64,000 bases of DNA from Spisula solida (taxonomy: Eukaryota > Mollusca > Bivalvia > Venerida > Mactridae), in contig OX365953.1 in NCBI GenBank assembly GCA_947247005.1, forward strand, positions 25,046,784-25,110,783, written 5' to 3'. The position numbers and the translations under genes were made by a program. This document shows positions 1 to 10,618 of this stretch, in pieces. Numbering within the stretch: the stretch's first letter is position 1; the number at the start of each line of letters is the position of its first letter. Below the pieces are notes generated by a model. The model had not been told where the DNA came from and did no database searches. It worked only from the letters and a program-made list of their open reading frames with translations.

Positions 1-246
1 GACCGTTAGACCAGACAAGATGTCTCCTTGTATATACTCTTTCAATTTGTATGTGCGTATGACCTTCACTATTGGTACATATGACAATAGTATTCGTCCG
101 ATTCTCGGACCAGTGCAATGACATGCTTTCTTTAGTCGGTCTCTAAGAGTCTTTGTGGTGGTATCTTCCACATAAATTTCATTGAAGGCCTCTTGTGTAT
201 ACACATTGCGACTTATTGTCAGTTGGTTATCCGGTAATTTTTCCAT
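1..246 (-). CDS. SLC26-family anion transporter, copy A (N-terminal 82 codons only)
   Basis: The minus strand from the ATG at 246-244 reads open to the window edge and matches the first 82 codons of the complete transporter at 10619-12685. Position 1 aligns with 12440 and position 246 with 12685. Bases 1 to about 155 show no difference from the other copy. The remaining 5' part has five substitutions, four changing the protein (E/D near residue 6, then A/V, A/T and G/R in the cytosolic N-terminus) and one silent. What is visible is the cytosolic N-terminus and the lead-in to transmembrane segment 1. The rest of the gene lies left of the window, so I cannot tell whether the copy is intact. It is one of two tandem paralogues in the same orientation, 12.4 kb apart. 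Confidence 0.85.
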   Translation of the reverse strand, partial: MEKLPDNQLTISRNVYTQEAFNEIYVEDTTTKTLRDRLKKACHCTGPRIGRILLSYVPIVKVIRTYKLKEYIQGDILSGLTV

Positions 247-312
247 TCTTCTCTCTTCGTCAGGTTGGACCAGTTTCTGCTGAAACGAAACGTATACATA
301 TTTACTGTTCAG

Positions 313-489
313 ATGAGCAAATATCCAACACGTACTGTTATCTCCCCTGAATTACCATATGATAAATACGGAATATCACTGCAGTATGTTGATCCATTGG
401 GCCGTATTACCTCGAGTTGCTTATGTCATGTAGTATCTCGCGAAACCGCTAGGTCGAGCGAAATGTGGTATGAGGAAAGCAACGAGTAG
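313..489 (+). other. Conserved ORF-like block upstream of SLC26 copy A, interrupted
   Basis: An ATG at 313 opens a 58-codon frame ending in TAG at 487-489. In the other duplication the equivalent codon is TGG and the frame continues for 85 codons (12751-13008). Differences between the copies are mostly amino-acid changing (I count about ten replacement sites and few silent ones), which is what neutral drift looks like. I do not recognise the product. It is best read as non-coding upstream sequence, or the relic of an exon or repeat, rather than a gene. Part of it (from about 365) is also related to the hairpin at 13272-13433. Confidence 0.3.
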
Positions 490-1497
490 TTTCATTATAT
501 ACCTACAAACGTGAAAGAAGGCGCTTTTACGCGTGAAAATATGTTTAATGTGTATACATTGATTGCATATGTTCGGCATATAACACGTCAGACATGCATT
601 GAAACGGATTTGGAAAATCAGACATGTATGATACGGAAAATGCAAGATGTCGCGTTGTATTTCACTGTGCGATTTGGCCTGTATTCGTGACAATACATTG
701 CTAGGAATAACATAAATTTCTTTATTTGTCGGTATATGCATGGCAACATATAAATTCAAAGTCAATTTGATAGAATTGGAAGCCGAACCGGTGAGTTTTA
801 TTTTTTTTTTAAAACTCCACTAGTGATTCAAACGTTGTTTGCGGGGGTATAATAAATATCAAAGTATTAGACATACACATATTATATAGGAGGGATTTAT
901 GAGAACATGCATGTTTAGTCTTTGTCAAAACACTTCCCCGGTCAAATTTAGGTATTCGTGAACCTTATCCGTTTAATAAAATTTCTATTAATGGATTCGA
1001 TGTCCATCACGACATCGTTGTTTAAAACACCAGTTTGTGATCAACTGACCAAAAGATCCGTAACTAAAATCATTGAAATTAGATTGCAACTGAAAATACA
1101 TCTATACAGCATTATCGTGCAACATAAATTGCAAAAACACTATATTTATCAAAACAATATGATTTTCTAAATTTATAGGTGATGCAAATACCTTTCTTTG
1201 ACACGTACAAATACTTGTTTTATCATTTGAAAAATACACACCGAATGATGCAAGTGTCGGGATGTATGTGTATATTACTAGGATTATGTTACATATTTAT
1301 TGTAATTCTTACAACTAATTAAGCCCTCTGGACACCCAATACCTGGTGGAATGCATCGACACGTGGTAATGAGAGAGAGGAACATTTCCCATTTATGCTG
1401 AACGTCTAGCAAGGGAATTACCAAAGCCATTTTTAATTCGTCTTTGGTACGATGCAATTAAAACTGACATTGAAGTAAAGATCAATACAACATATGG

Positions 1498-2395
1498 TTA
1501 ACGGATTTAAAAACGCGACACTTGGATATGTTGGTATATTTTAGGAAAACAAATTCCCATACGATGTGTATTCGTAAAGGCTAAATCCATTGCGCCATTT
1601 TGATACCGAACTTAATAAAAATCCAACGAGTATTAACCAAATTATCGCATGAATAAGACATTGGTCCAGAAAACGAAAGTACCATGTTTATCGGCGCATT
1701 GATTAGCATTAAATATGAGCACATGTATAGCAGATCGAATGTTGGCGTAATTCTAAACTAAATTGAATATAATAAATGGTATATTCAATTTCATTAAAAT
1801 GTATCTATGTATCACGGAAACATTGTTGCAGGAAACATACTTTGTAAAAATAGAAAGATCATATATGGCAATTGGTTATTAAGGATGACGAAACATACGG
1901 TATGATTTCACTGACTTTGTTCCATGAAAAATGCATGAAATTGGTTTCATTAGAATTATCACTAATTGATACATGTATAACAAAAACATGTCAAAACAAA
2001 GTTAGCATTTAATGCAGTCCATCACAGTGTTAATGTCGCAATGCCCGCATCGAGCGTTCCTTACAGCAATCAATTGAATTGTAACTTTTACCTATTCAAG
2101 CAACGTACTTTGAAAGATCGAACACGTATTGACAAAGCTATTGGCAAATACATACATGCACTCTTTTAAGACTTGCTTAGTGTATTGCCAATTTGTCAGA
2201 ATGTGTCTTTTGTTTTCTGGGTCGACATATTGATTGTACTATATATTTGTTTATACTCATCTGATTTTTATCATCTTGGTACCAAAATGACGCCAACACA
2301 TTATCCTTTAATCTTAACTATTCCAATACTAACATAAACTTGAAATGTCTGCTATAAAAAAGATACCCTCAGTGTCGCGTTTTAAAATCCGTTTA
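1498..2395. mobile_element. TIR element 'TTAACGG', copy 1 (898 bp)
   Basis: The left end reads TTAACGGATTTAAAAACGCG and the right end is its near inverse (CGCGTTTTAAAATCCGTTTA). The same ends and interior recur at 15401-16291, 57939-58550 and, truncated, at 5521-6057. No transposase ORF is present, so it looks like a non-autonomous DNA transposon. TTAA at the tips could be the target duplication, as in piggyBac-type elements, but the right tip here is TTTA, so the superfamily is undecided. This copy sits inside the segmental duplication and so predates it. Confidence 0.75.
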
Positions 2396-3529
2396 GTATA
2401 TATTTGAGTATCAGGAAATTACCGCTGTTTTGACAAAAATATGATTATTTGTAAGTTTGCGCATTATTTAAACGTAGACGTAATTAGAATAAAGCATATT
2501 GCAAATGAAATTTTTGTGTAAAGTTTATAATGTAGGTGTTAAGAAAAGTTCTGCTGATTTTATAGAGACCCGGTTACACTTTTTGCGTGACATTGCAAAC
2601 GTCATTCGAAAGTCATTTGACGTAGCTGTTCAAGGTATTTCATCAATACGGTTTATGGTCAATTCTTAAAATGGTATCACGTTTTACAAATATGTTTATT
2701 ATTTTTAATCTAGATCAAAATTTTCAATTTTCGCATTAACTTTTAGTGAAAGGCTAGTTTCTGCTAAACCAATCAACTGTCAATGTCTCACTATATGAAA
2801 TTTGCAGCAATTGGCCAACACTACAACGAAGTTAGGTATTTCAACATTATGTATGAGATTTTTAATCTAAATATTGTACTATATAAATTTAGTCAAAATA
2901 GCAGAAGGTTTACATGGGGACTGGTGTATCTAAATTAAAAAATAAGACGAACTGAAAACTACTTAAATTATGATAAATAATAAAATGCACTTACTTGTTA
3001 TTCCATGCGATAATTCAGCAAGTCTGGCTCAAGATGAATAGATAACTATAAACTTTGCGGATGATTTATGAATGCTTAAATTAACATATTTTGCGTTTCA
3101 CATACGTTATATTCACGACTGCACGTATATGTTTTTGTATTAAAAGATCCGTTAATGTTTTACTATATGTTCTTTTTAAATGTAATAAGATTATACGTAC
3201 ACACTATTCCAATCAATCTTGCAATTTGAACAGATTTGAAAAGATGACGATGAATCTACTTGAATATCGCATATCGTGTGTAAAGCGTGTACCATATTCT
3301 TATGATCTTTGGTATATAGACCAAACAAAATATTTCCTGTGCTTACGTTTGAAACGGGTTTTAAGGCACGTTTCTTTGACGACCAAGCAAGTAAAGAAAA
3401 ACACGTTTAATATTGCGTAAATACTATATAATAACAAAGGCCTGCAATTATGTTGACATCAAGGACAAATTATTACTGTAACAATGTTGATCATCGTGAC
3501 ACAGTTTTAGAAACAAACATTGCCAGATG

Positions 3530-3797
3530 AAATTGTAATTCCGTTTAGACAAAGATTGATACGCTATGAAATGTTTGACAGGTTCGATTCCCGGTTGGGA
3601 ATACCATTTCATGCAAATTTGACAACTGTTACTATGTCGATACACCACTACATGTGCAGAAGCCGTTTCCTTGTGGAAGGGTGTGTTAGTGCTGGTCAGG
3701 ATACAGTCCATAAAAAACTGGTTTGGTAAACCTGCCGTCGTATATAACGGAACAATAGTTGAGAAATGATGTTTAAAACCGAATAAACAAACAAACA
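3530..3797 (+). mobile_element. tRNA-derived SINE, copy 1
   Basis: A B-box-like GGTTCGATTCC lies at 3581-3591. It is followed by a body shared with 5205-5455 (features: 'agaagc.ggttccttgtggaaggg', 'aatacagtcca.aaaa', 'gttgagaaat', then 'ccgaataaacaaacaaac' at the 3' end). A tRNA-like head plus an A-rich AAAC-type tail is the layout of mollusc SINEs. The A box is degenerate. No coding capacity is expected. Confidence 0.65.
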
Positions 3798-3872
3798 TTC
3801 ACACTGGCGTACCATTGTTCACTACAATGGACCTTAAATGTTGTACTCATTATACAATCAGATTGACACATT

Positions 3873-5150
3873 ATGATGGTAACGATGGTACAACTATCGC
3901 CACATTTTATGAAGCATTACCAGTCAGACAGTGTTCCTAACGGAACCCAGTGTGTTGAAACAGAGCAGCACTTTCTGTTATATTGCCCGTTATACGATGC
4001 TCTTAGAGCACAATATTTCACGGTAGAGTGGAACAATATGCATGTAACCGAACAGCTCTTTATTCAGATAATGTCTGATAAAAACCAAAACAGTGTGTTA
4101 GGGCTATCCAAATTCATAGCAAACGCCATGGTGCTCAGGAAATCAACCATAGAACGCTAGTGAATAGACACGGTATGTAGATTCGGTGAGATACTTTAAA
4201 GTGTGAACTCGTAAGAATACTGCGTAATCTCTGTAAATTCAGTGGGATATTTTGAAATGTTATAATACTACAACAACTGTACTATGATATTATTGACATG
4301 ATATGCATGTATGCACTACTTTATAATATTGACTGAATATCCAATTGTATTACAAACAAAATGGGAAAATATAGTTTTGAAATATTATAATACTAAAATT
4401 GTACTACGATATTATATACTGCTGTGATATGCATGTGTAGACTACCTTATAATACAGATTGAATATTCAATTATATTACATATAAAATCATGATAAAATA
4501 TAATTTGAAGTATTACTGCAATTGTGTTATGATATTACTGATATTAGCATGTATACGCTACTTTATAATACTTATGGAATATTAAATTGCATTACACTTA
4601 AAGCATGTTAAAAATGCATACTGGTACTTGTGTACAATCATATATTAGATATGATTTAATTCGACACTCGTTTCGTGGTAATATACATATAAAAGTGATA
4701 TCAGTGTACTCTTGTACTATAAAATGAAATACATATTTTGTTTACATGTTCTATTGTAAGGATTATATTAAGTCGCTGAATGCAAAATGAAATGTTTGAT
4801 ATGTACAAATATGAAATGTTTGATATATACAAAGATGAAATGTTTGATATGTACTAACATTATGCGAACAATGTGACCGAACTGTTTTATGCAAGCTTAT
4901 ATTTACACTTAAATTTATGATCATGATCAAATGAAATGTTTTGTTATAATATAATACTTGTCAAGTTGTACGTGAGAACAAAACAGGAAAAGACTAACAC
5001 AATGTATTAACACTATTCAATTAATACCAATTTATAAATGTAAATTTGTAAATATTATTGTTTAAAAAATGATCACTATAATTATGCTATTGAATAATGT
5101 TCTCTGTATTTTGGGCCGGTGGCCTTGTACTATTGAAATAAATCTTGTAT
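3873..5150 (+). mobile_element. Non-LTR retrotransposon (LINE) 3' end: ORF2 C-terminus plus 3' UTR
   Basis: The frame ending at 4160 encodes a tail typical of LINE ORF2 C-termini: a V-E-T-E-Q-H-F-L-L-Y-C-P-L-Y-D segment (a CP..HFLxxCPLY zinc-knuckle-like region) followed by a helix ending near 'LSKFIANAMVLRK'. The upstream reverse transcriptase and endonuclease are absent, consistent with 5' truncation. From about 4250 to 4610 the UTR contains three degenerate ~120-bp units built around 'tataatactac...gatattat...gcatgt...ctactttataatac'. The far end at 5113-5150 has 'ttgggccggtggccttg' followed by 'aataaatcttgt', a GC hairpin and polyadenylation-like signal that fits a LINE 3' terminus. It is dead in this copy. 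Confidence 0.7.
4789..4860. repeat. 24-bp tandem repeat, 3 units
   Basis: The unit GAAATGTTTGATATGTACAA plus 4 more bases occurs three times in a row with only a few substitutions, inside the LINE-derived 3' region. Confidence 0.8.
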
Positions 5151-5204
5151 GACATCGAAATTCCACATAGACGAAGCTACATGTACCATTTGCACAATTG
5201 TATT

Positions 5205-5455
5205 AATGCGCTATGAAACGTTGGCAGGTTCGATTCTTAGTTGCGGCAAGTCATTCAATTTCATAAACAATTGACAATTGTTACAATGCCGATATCCCGC
5301 TACACGTGGAGAAGCTGGTTCCTTATGGAAGGGTATGTTAACTATGTTAATGCTAGTTAGAATACAGTCCAGTAAAACGGGTTAGGTCAACCTGTCGTAG
5401 GATGTAAATGTTAAATTGACGAGAAATTATTTTAAACCCGAATAAAAAACAAACA
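5205..5455 (+). mobile_element. tRNA-derived SINE, copy 2 (more degenerate)
   Basis: It aligns with the SINE at 3530-3797 from 'gcgctatgaaa' through the B-box-like GGTTCGATTCTT (about 5227-5238) to a terminal 'cccgaataaaaaacaaac'. The two SINE copies flank the LINE tail at 3873-5150, so this 2-kb stretch is a retroelement nest. Confidence 0.6.
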
Positions 5456-5520
5456 ATCACCCTAGTGTTTCATTATTTACTGTGCAATACACTCTAAATG
5501 TATACATATATTACATATGG

Positions 5521-6057
5521 TTAACGGATTTAAAAACGCGACACTTGGATATTTTGGTATATTTTAGGAAAACAAATTCCAATATAAAATGTATAAGTAC
5601 GTGTATTCGTAAAGGCTAATTCAATGTCGTCAACGCACGAATAAGACATTGATCCAGAAAACAAAAGTAGCATGTTTATCTGCGCAATGGTTTTATCGTT
5701 GAAGATGACCAGCCTGTATAACAGATCGAATTTTTCCGTAAGGCTAGCCAAAATTCTAGACAAATTCTAAATTAAATTGAATATAATAAATGACATATCA
5801 AACTTCTATTTAAGTTATGTCTTTACGACTCGGAAACATTGTTGCAGGAAACATACACTATTGTCTCATAGACCTGCATAATATTTGTATGGTCAATTGG
5901 AGGTAAGCATGTAAGAAATTTTTGTCAGAATGCGACGTTTGATTTTTGGATCGACGTATTGCTTGTACTATATATTTGTTAATACTCATCTCATCTTAGT
6001 AAAAAATGACACCAATACGTTTACCTTTAATCTGCACTATTCCAATTGCACATGTAT
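5521..6057. mobile_element. TIR element 'TTAACGG', copy 4, right end lost
   Basis: The left tip TTAACGGATTTAAAAACGCG is intact at 5521. The interior follows copy 3 (57939-58550) through 'gaaacattgttgcaggaaacatacac' and 'atcgacgtatt' up to about 6057. The right inverted tip is then missing, so the copy is truncated. Confidence 0.65.
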
Positions 6058-6440
6058 AGACAAAATATGTAAGTTTTTTCTGTGACCAATTTTAAGATTA
6101 TTACCCGCATAATTTTTAGAAAAATGTCAATTTCCTAAATTACCTTATTTGTCCGTGACGTCATTTTGTAGAAATAAGCGACGTTTTCACGATGCATGTC
6201 GCCTTCTGACATTTCCCTCCTTGCACTCGTTCTTTGAAACTATCAATTGCATTTGCACATGTGTCTTACCTGATCTTCTAACCTTCTCTTTAGACTACTT
6301 AGCAGCATAGATGTGTCCGTTGGTTTTAGATTGTACACTACCGATTCAGATAGCACAATAGAAAGAAATAAACTCAACCCGTTACTTGTCATTGTTGAAT
6401 GTGCTTGTGTTACCGTATGTAAAATCGTGTGTAGATATGT
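6058..6440. other. Unassigned AT-rich spacer
   Basis: No gene, promoter or repeat could be supported here. It separates the truncated TIR element from the 30-bp minisatellite. Confidence 0.5.
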
Positions 6441-6740
6441 ATATCCTCCGTGCATGTATCGTAGGTACGTATATCCTCCGTGCATGTATCGTAAGTACGT
6501 ACATCCTCCGTGCATGTATCGTAAGTACGTACATCCTCCGTGCATGTATCGTAAGTACGTACATCCTCCGTGCAGGTATCGTAAGTACGTACATCCTCCG
6601 TGCATGTATCGTAAGTACGTACATCCTCCGTGCAGGTATCGTAAGTACGTACATCCTCCGTGCATGTATCGTAGGTACGTATATCCTCCGTGCATGTATC
6701 GTAAGTACGTATATCCTCCGTGCATGTATCGTAAGTACGT
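6441..6740. repeat. 30-bp minisatellite, exactly 10 units
   Basis: Ten perfectly phased 30-bp units of the form A(T/C)ATCCTCCGTGCA(T/G)GTATCGTA(A/G)GTACGT run without any indel. Variants are arranged nearly symmetrically: ATAT-type units at both ends, ACAT-type in the middle, and the T-to-G variant in units 5 and 7. Because the unit is a multiple of three and lacks stops in several frames, it produces long overlapping ORFs on both strands; these are artefacts. Confidence 0.95.
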
Positions 6741-6799
6741 TTATCAAGCGACCTTTCCATTTGGCATTTGTTAGATTTGTTCATTAAATACATAGGATA

Positions 6800-9177
6800 C
6801 ACAGCGTATAAACGACTGTATGTAAATGAGGATGTTGTAATTGGATTTAGATGGATGGAGTCAGAACCACAACAAGGTTGGTAAAATAATTTGAAATGCT
6901 AAGCTTATATACGAAAACAAAATGAAAAGTAGTACATATTCATAATTACGATTAAATTTCCTACCGTTAGCACACGCTTTATTCCACTATGCTTGCTCAT
7001 TTTATCTAAAATCACTGAGCATCGTTTGACTTTTTGTTAGAAAAATGTACACCAGCTACTTTTAAACATCATTTACATCATGATCGGGCACGTTTCAGTT
7101 CAATAATTGTACATATTATAACAGGTATATCATTAACATATAGATTGCATGTTTTCAAATACTTTTAAACTGTGTTTTTATTGCGACAGAGATAAAAAAC
7201 AAACCGGCTATATGCTGCCGCTACTGTATGTATACTGCATTGATTATGTATGTTTATTGTGATTGTCAAAATTTAATGTGTACTCATTATTGCAATTTTG
7301 TATCGTGATTTGTCGCGAAAATAGGTGTCAAAATAATCCAGAAAACATGCTGGTTTTCAATTCATATTTTTAATTAGTTTTATTTGTTGAAATGTGACAT
7401 ATTATACATGAACGTACGCCGTAAACCATCAACAATAATTTCTGGGAAGAATTTGCGAACAAAATAGAAAGTGATATGAAGTTATTGGTGCGTGAACCAA
7501 TAAGCATAATTTTGAATAAATAAGAGTAGTCTCCCTTGTATTTGACCGCCTTACTTGTAGACTTGTAAAACATACTTTTGTGTTGATTTTTTGTTCTGGT
7601 GGAAACATAAGGATTAAGTTATAGATTGGTATGTTGCAATTAAACGAATACTTTTCTAAACCACTACTGCAAAGATAACACATATTTGGCTTAAAATGAC
7701 AATAAGGATAGTATATTCGAGTAGACCCTCTTCCAAGTTCAATAAATTACTTAATTATTGACGAAAGGTTATGTAATGTTTCCGATAAAGAACACCTTTT
7801 AGACAGTATTCGTAGAATTGTTCTAAATACTGTCATAATAGCAAAATACAAAGGGCATGGACATCATATATTGAACGCCCCTCGTATATATAACGATTTG
7901 CACTTTCTTTAACAGATATAACAGCAATACATGTTCTTCCTCTAAAGTGTTTGTGACTTATTATACATTGCGTTAATTCCTTTAGTTTGCTAAATTATGA
8001 AACGATACATATTTATTGTACTATTGATATCATGATATGAATATCATTATCATCAATACCTAACTTCTCAATATCATGCATGAAGTCCTTTTAAATATTA
8101 TGTTTCGATTACATTTTTAGCTGGGTCTGATATAATGAATGAGTTGACTTAGTGGCAGAAACAACCCGAGCACGTGAAAAACGAGCAAAACGAGAGCGTG
8201 TAGCCGTCTATTTCTAGAACAGTACATTATACAGGAAAACCGATACTGGTCCAATGCATCAAAATTGCATTCTAACATCTTTAACGTGTAATTAATGTCA
8301 ATAAGGAAGTAAATATCGCTAGCTTAGGACAATAACGACCTTATAATCTTGATCATTCGAAATCTGCACCGCGCGGCGCATCGTATGGACCTATTTTTTA
8401 TGAAACTCAGTATTGGCCATGTTGACCAGAGCGAGCTTAAGATTAGTTTTCAGACAGTGTTTCCTGTTTTCTCAGAATATTTTTGGTAAATACCACTTTA
8501 TTCTTCTAAGTCATAGATATGGATAATTGGCGCATCTAGGTTGTTTCATAACACAATTCTTAGTTAAATGCAAATGTCTTTATGAAAATGATTTAAGTAC
8601 AATAATTAGGTAGTATTCGAGCGAATAATTTATGAAATGCACTAAAGAATACTAATTAAAGAATGCAAATCACTCCATATCAATCACAGTAATGAGTACA
8701 TCTGTATCACAATAAACATACAAATCATTTATCAAAATTATCAGTAAACATACAGTAATGAGACTACATAGCTGTATCACTATTGGCCTCTATCTCGGTA
8801 AAAACACAATTTGAAAGTATTTTAAAACGTCCAAATTATATGTTTATGTTATACCTGTTATAATATGTACAATTAATCAACTGACACGCCCAGAGCAGAT
8901 ATAAATGATGTTTAAAAGTAGCCGATGTACCTTTTTCTCACAAAAAGTCAAACGATGTTCAATGATTTTAGATAAAATTAGCAAACATTGCGGAATAAAG
9001 CGTATGCTAACGATAGGAAATTTAATCTTAATTATGAATATGTACTACTTGTCATTATGTTTTGTATATAAGCTTAGTATTTCAAATTATTCTACCAACA
9101 TCGTTGTGTTTTTTACTCAAATAATTTAAATCCAATCACGACATCCTAGATTGACGTACAGTCGTTTATACGCTGTG
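6800..9177. mobile_element. 2.4-kb DNA transposon with ~500-bp terminal inverted repeats, non-autonomous
   Basis: The left arm (6800 to about 7295) reappears inverted at about 8680-9177. Matching landmarks are CACAGCGTATAAACGACTGT at the tips, then 'aagcttatat', 'agtagtacatattcataatta', 'gtttgactttttgt', 'acttttaaacatcattta' and 'gtatgtttattgtga'. The tip is CACAG, and GGATA directly flanks both sides (6795-6799 and 9178-9182), a candidate 5-bp target duplication. The 1.4-kb interior has no ORF over about 85 codons, so no transposase is present. A CAC tip with a 5-bp duplication fits Transib/RAG-like transposons, but the family is not established. Confidence 0.75.
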
Positions 9178-9182
9178 GGATA

Positions 9183-9567
9183 TAATACAACAAATAGTAT
9201 ATTGTAAAGTATAGTTTTTATTTTATTGTAAGTATATTTCAGAATTTGTAGTACACTGTATATAGAATTATATGTGATATTAACCCTATAGGTATAATAT
9301 CAATTATATATTCATGTACGTACAAGTATTTGTATTGACCAGAGTCAAAAGCCTGAAGGTATTCATTCAACTATATTGGTCTTAGCGTAGCACATTTAGA
9401 GTATTAATATGGATATAAAATTTAAATGTTAACGCATCAACTGTATCTCGAATAACAACTATACAATCAAGGATTCGACCACTGTATCTGCATAAACATT
9501 CACATTAAAATATCAAGTGTACTCAATACTCAAATACATTGTCTCTTTATTAAAATCGGGAGATAAT
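9183..9567. other. Unassigned AT-rich spacer
   Basis: No gene or clear repeat seen. Confidence 0.4.
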
Positions 9568-9694
9568 GTGCCTGCGTGGAAAAAAAGGGTGTTTGGCCGG
9601 GGGTATTTTAGGGGGGGGGTCTTTTTAGAGCCTATCCCCCCTGTTTTTCGAAATAAAAGTAAAAAAAAAAACGAGCAATTTTCCGCCAGGCACC
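9568..9694. mobile_element. Short inverted-repeat element with G-runs
   Basis: The ends GTGCCTGCGTGGAAAA and TTTTCCGCCAGGCACC are imperfect inverse copies, giving a ~127-bp foldback. Inside are runs of G (5 and 9) and a facing C6 run that can pair. It looks like a small MITE. Confidence 0.5.
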
Positions 9695-10618
9695 AAGAAA
9701 AACAAACGCTGTAACACTTGTCATTTGAGATACCTGTGCGAGTATTCTCCCTTATATTAGTGACTATATTTACGAATTTAAAAAGTATTGAAACAGCGGA
9801 GTGGTTTTCACAAGTCCATGTATTTAAAGTTGTCAGCGGACAAACTGTATTGATCATTGGCAGAATATCCATACAGTGTGTGCCAACAAATCAGAATACA
9901 ATCAAAGCGCCGAAAGCATTATAGCTGTTCTAATGAATACAGGGGAAGTATAACTATAGATGATGTAGCTCTATTTTTTATAGTCGATTTGTACATTTAT
10001 TACTAGCGTATAGTCTTTAACAATACATGTTTGACTGTCTTGATGTAAACTCCTTTCCGTATATACTAGTACTGGAAGATATACGTAGCTTTCTGACATG
10101 ATATAAATATATATTGACCTACAAGTTTTAATGCTTAAAATCATCTAAATATGCCAAAAATAATAGTAACGTACACATATAAAGTACACAGATATAATGG
10201 TTTATCAGTCAAAGCGGAGTTAATGATATGCATGGTCTATAAATAGTCAATAGAAATCGGTATATTTATTGAGATAGACGCATGCTGTTCATTCAGAAGT
10301 ATGGTATGGTCTCAATTATCTTGCGATCATCTTGGAATTTTGTTTTCTTCGGTAAATAAAATATTTCAATGCGACAAAGATCGATGTGCGATATTACTGG
10401 CTGACCGGTTTACTATTGCAAAGGTGGCGTCGCCTAGCGGCCGCGGAGGGAAAAAAAGTGGTTTCTTCAACCAACTAAACTATGAGTGATTGTAGAAACG
10501 TTTATATAAATATAGTTCTTCGATACCAATAACATTTGTCTATGCGTTGCCTAAGAATATTAGTATACATGTTAAATATTTAGTAGTATATTTAACAGCT
10601 TGTCTTAAAAGCGAAAAG
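9695..10618. other. 3' flank of SLC26 copy B
   Basis: This stretch lies downstream of the minus-strand transporter gene. An AATAAA on the minus strand at 10270-10265, about 350 bases past the stop codon, is a candidate polyadenylation signal. No gene is visible in the rest. Confidence 0.4.

Larger units (their letters stand above)
1..3046. repeat. Segmental duplication, left copy (SLC26 5' end plus ~2.8 kb upstream)
   Basis: This block aligns collinearly with 12440-17036. It runs from the SLC26 N-terminus, through the upstream region, an inverted-repeat element (1498-2395) and AT-rich sequence, to the phrase 'ggctcaagatgaatagay' near 3030-3046, after which homology stops. Divergence by eye is a few percent, with indels. 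The left copy lacks a ~0.9-kb insertion present at 14431-15337 and a ~90-bp stretch present near 16795-16890. Apart from the named elements I see no gene in 560-3046. Confidence 0.85.

Noticed and set aside
6441..6740. CRISPR-like array
   Set aside because: Units are contiguous with no unique spacers, and the genome is eukaryotic.
6243..6802. Overlapping ORFs of 121-160 codons on both strands
   Set aside because: Produced by the 30-bp minisatellite.
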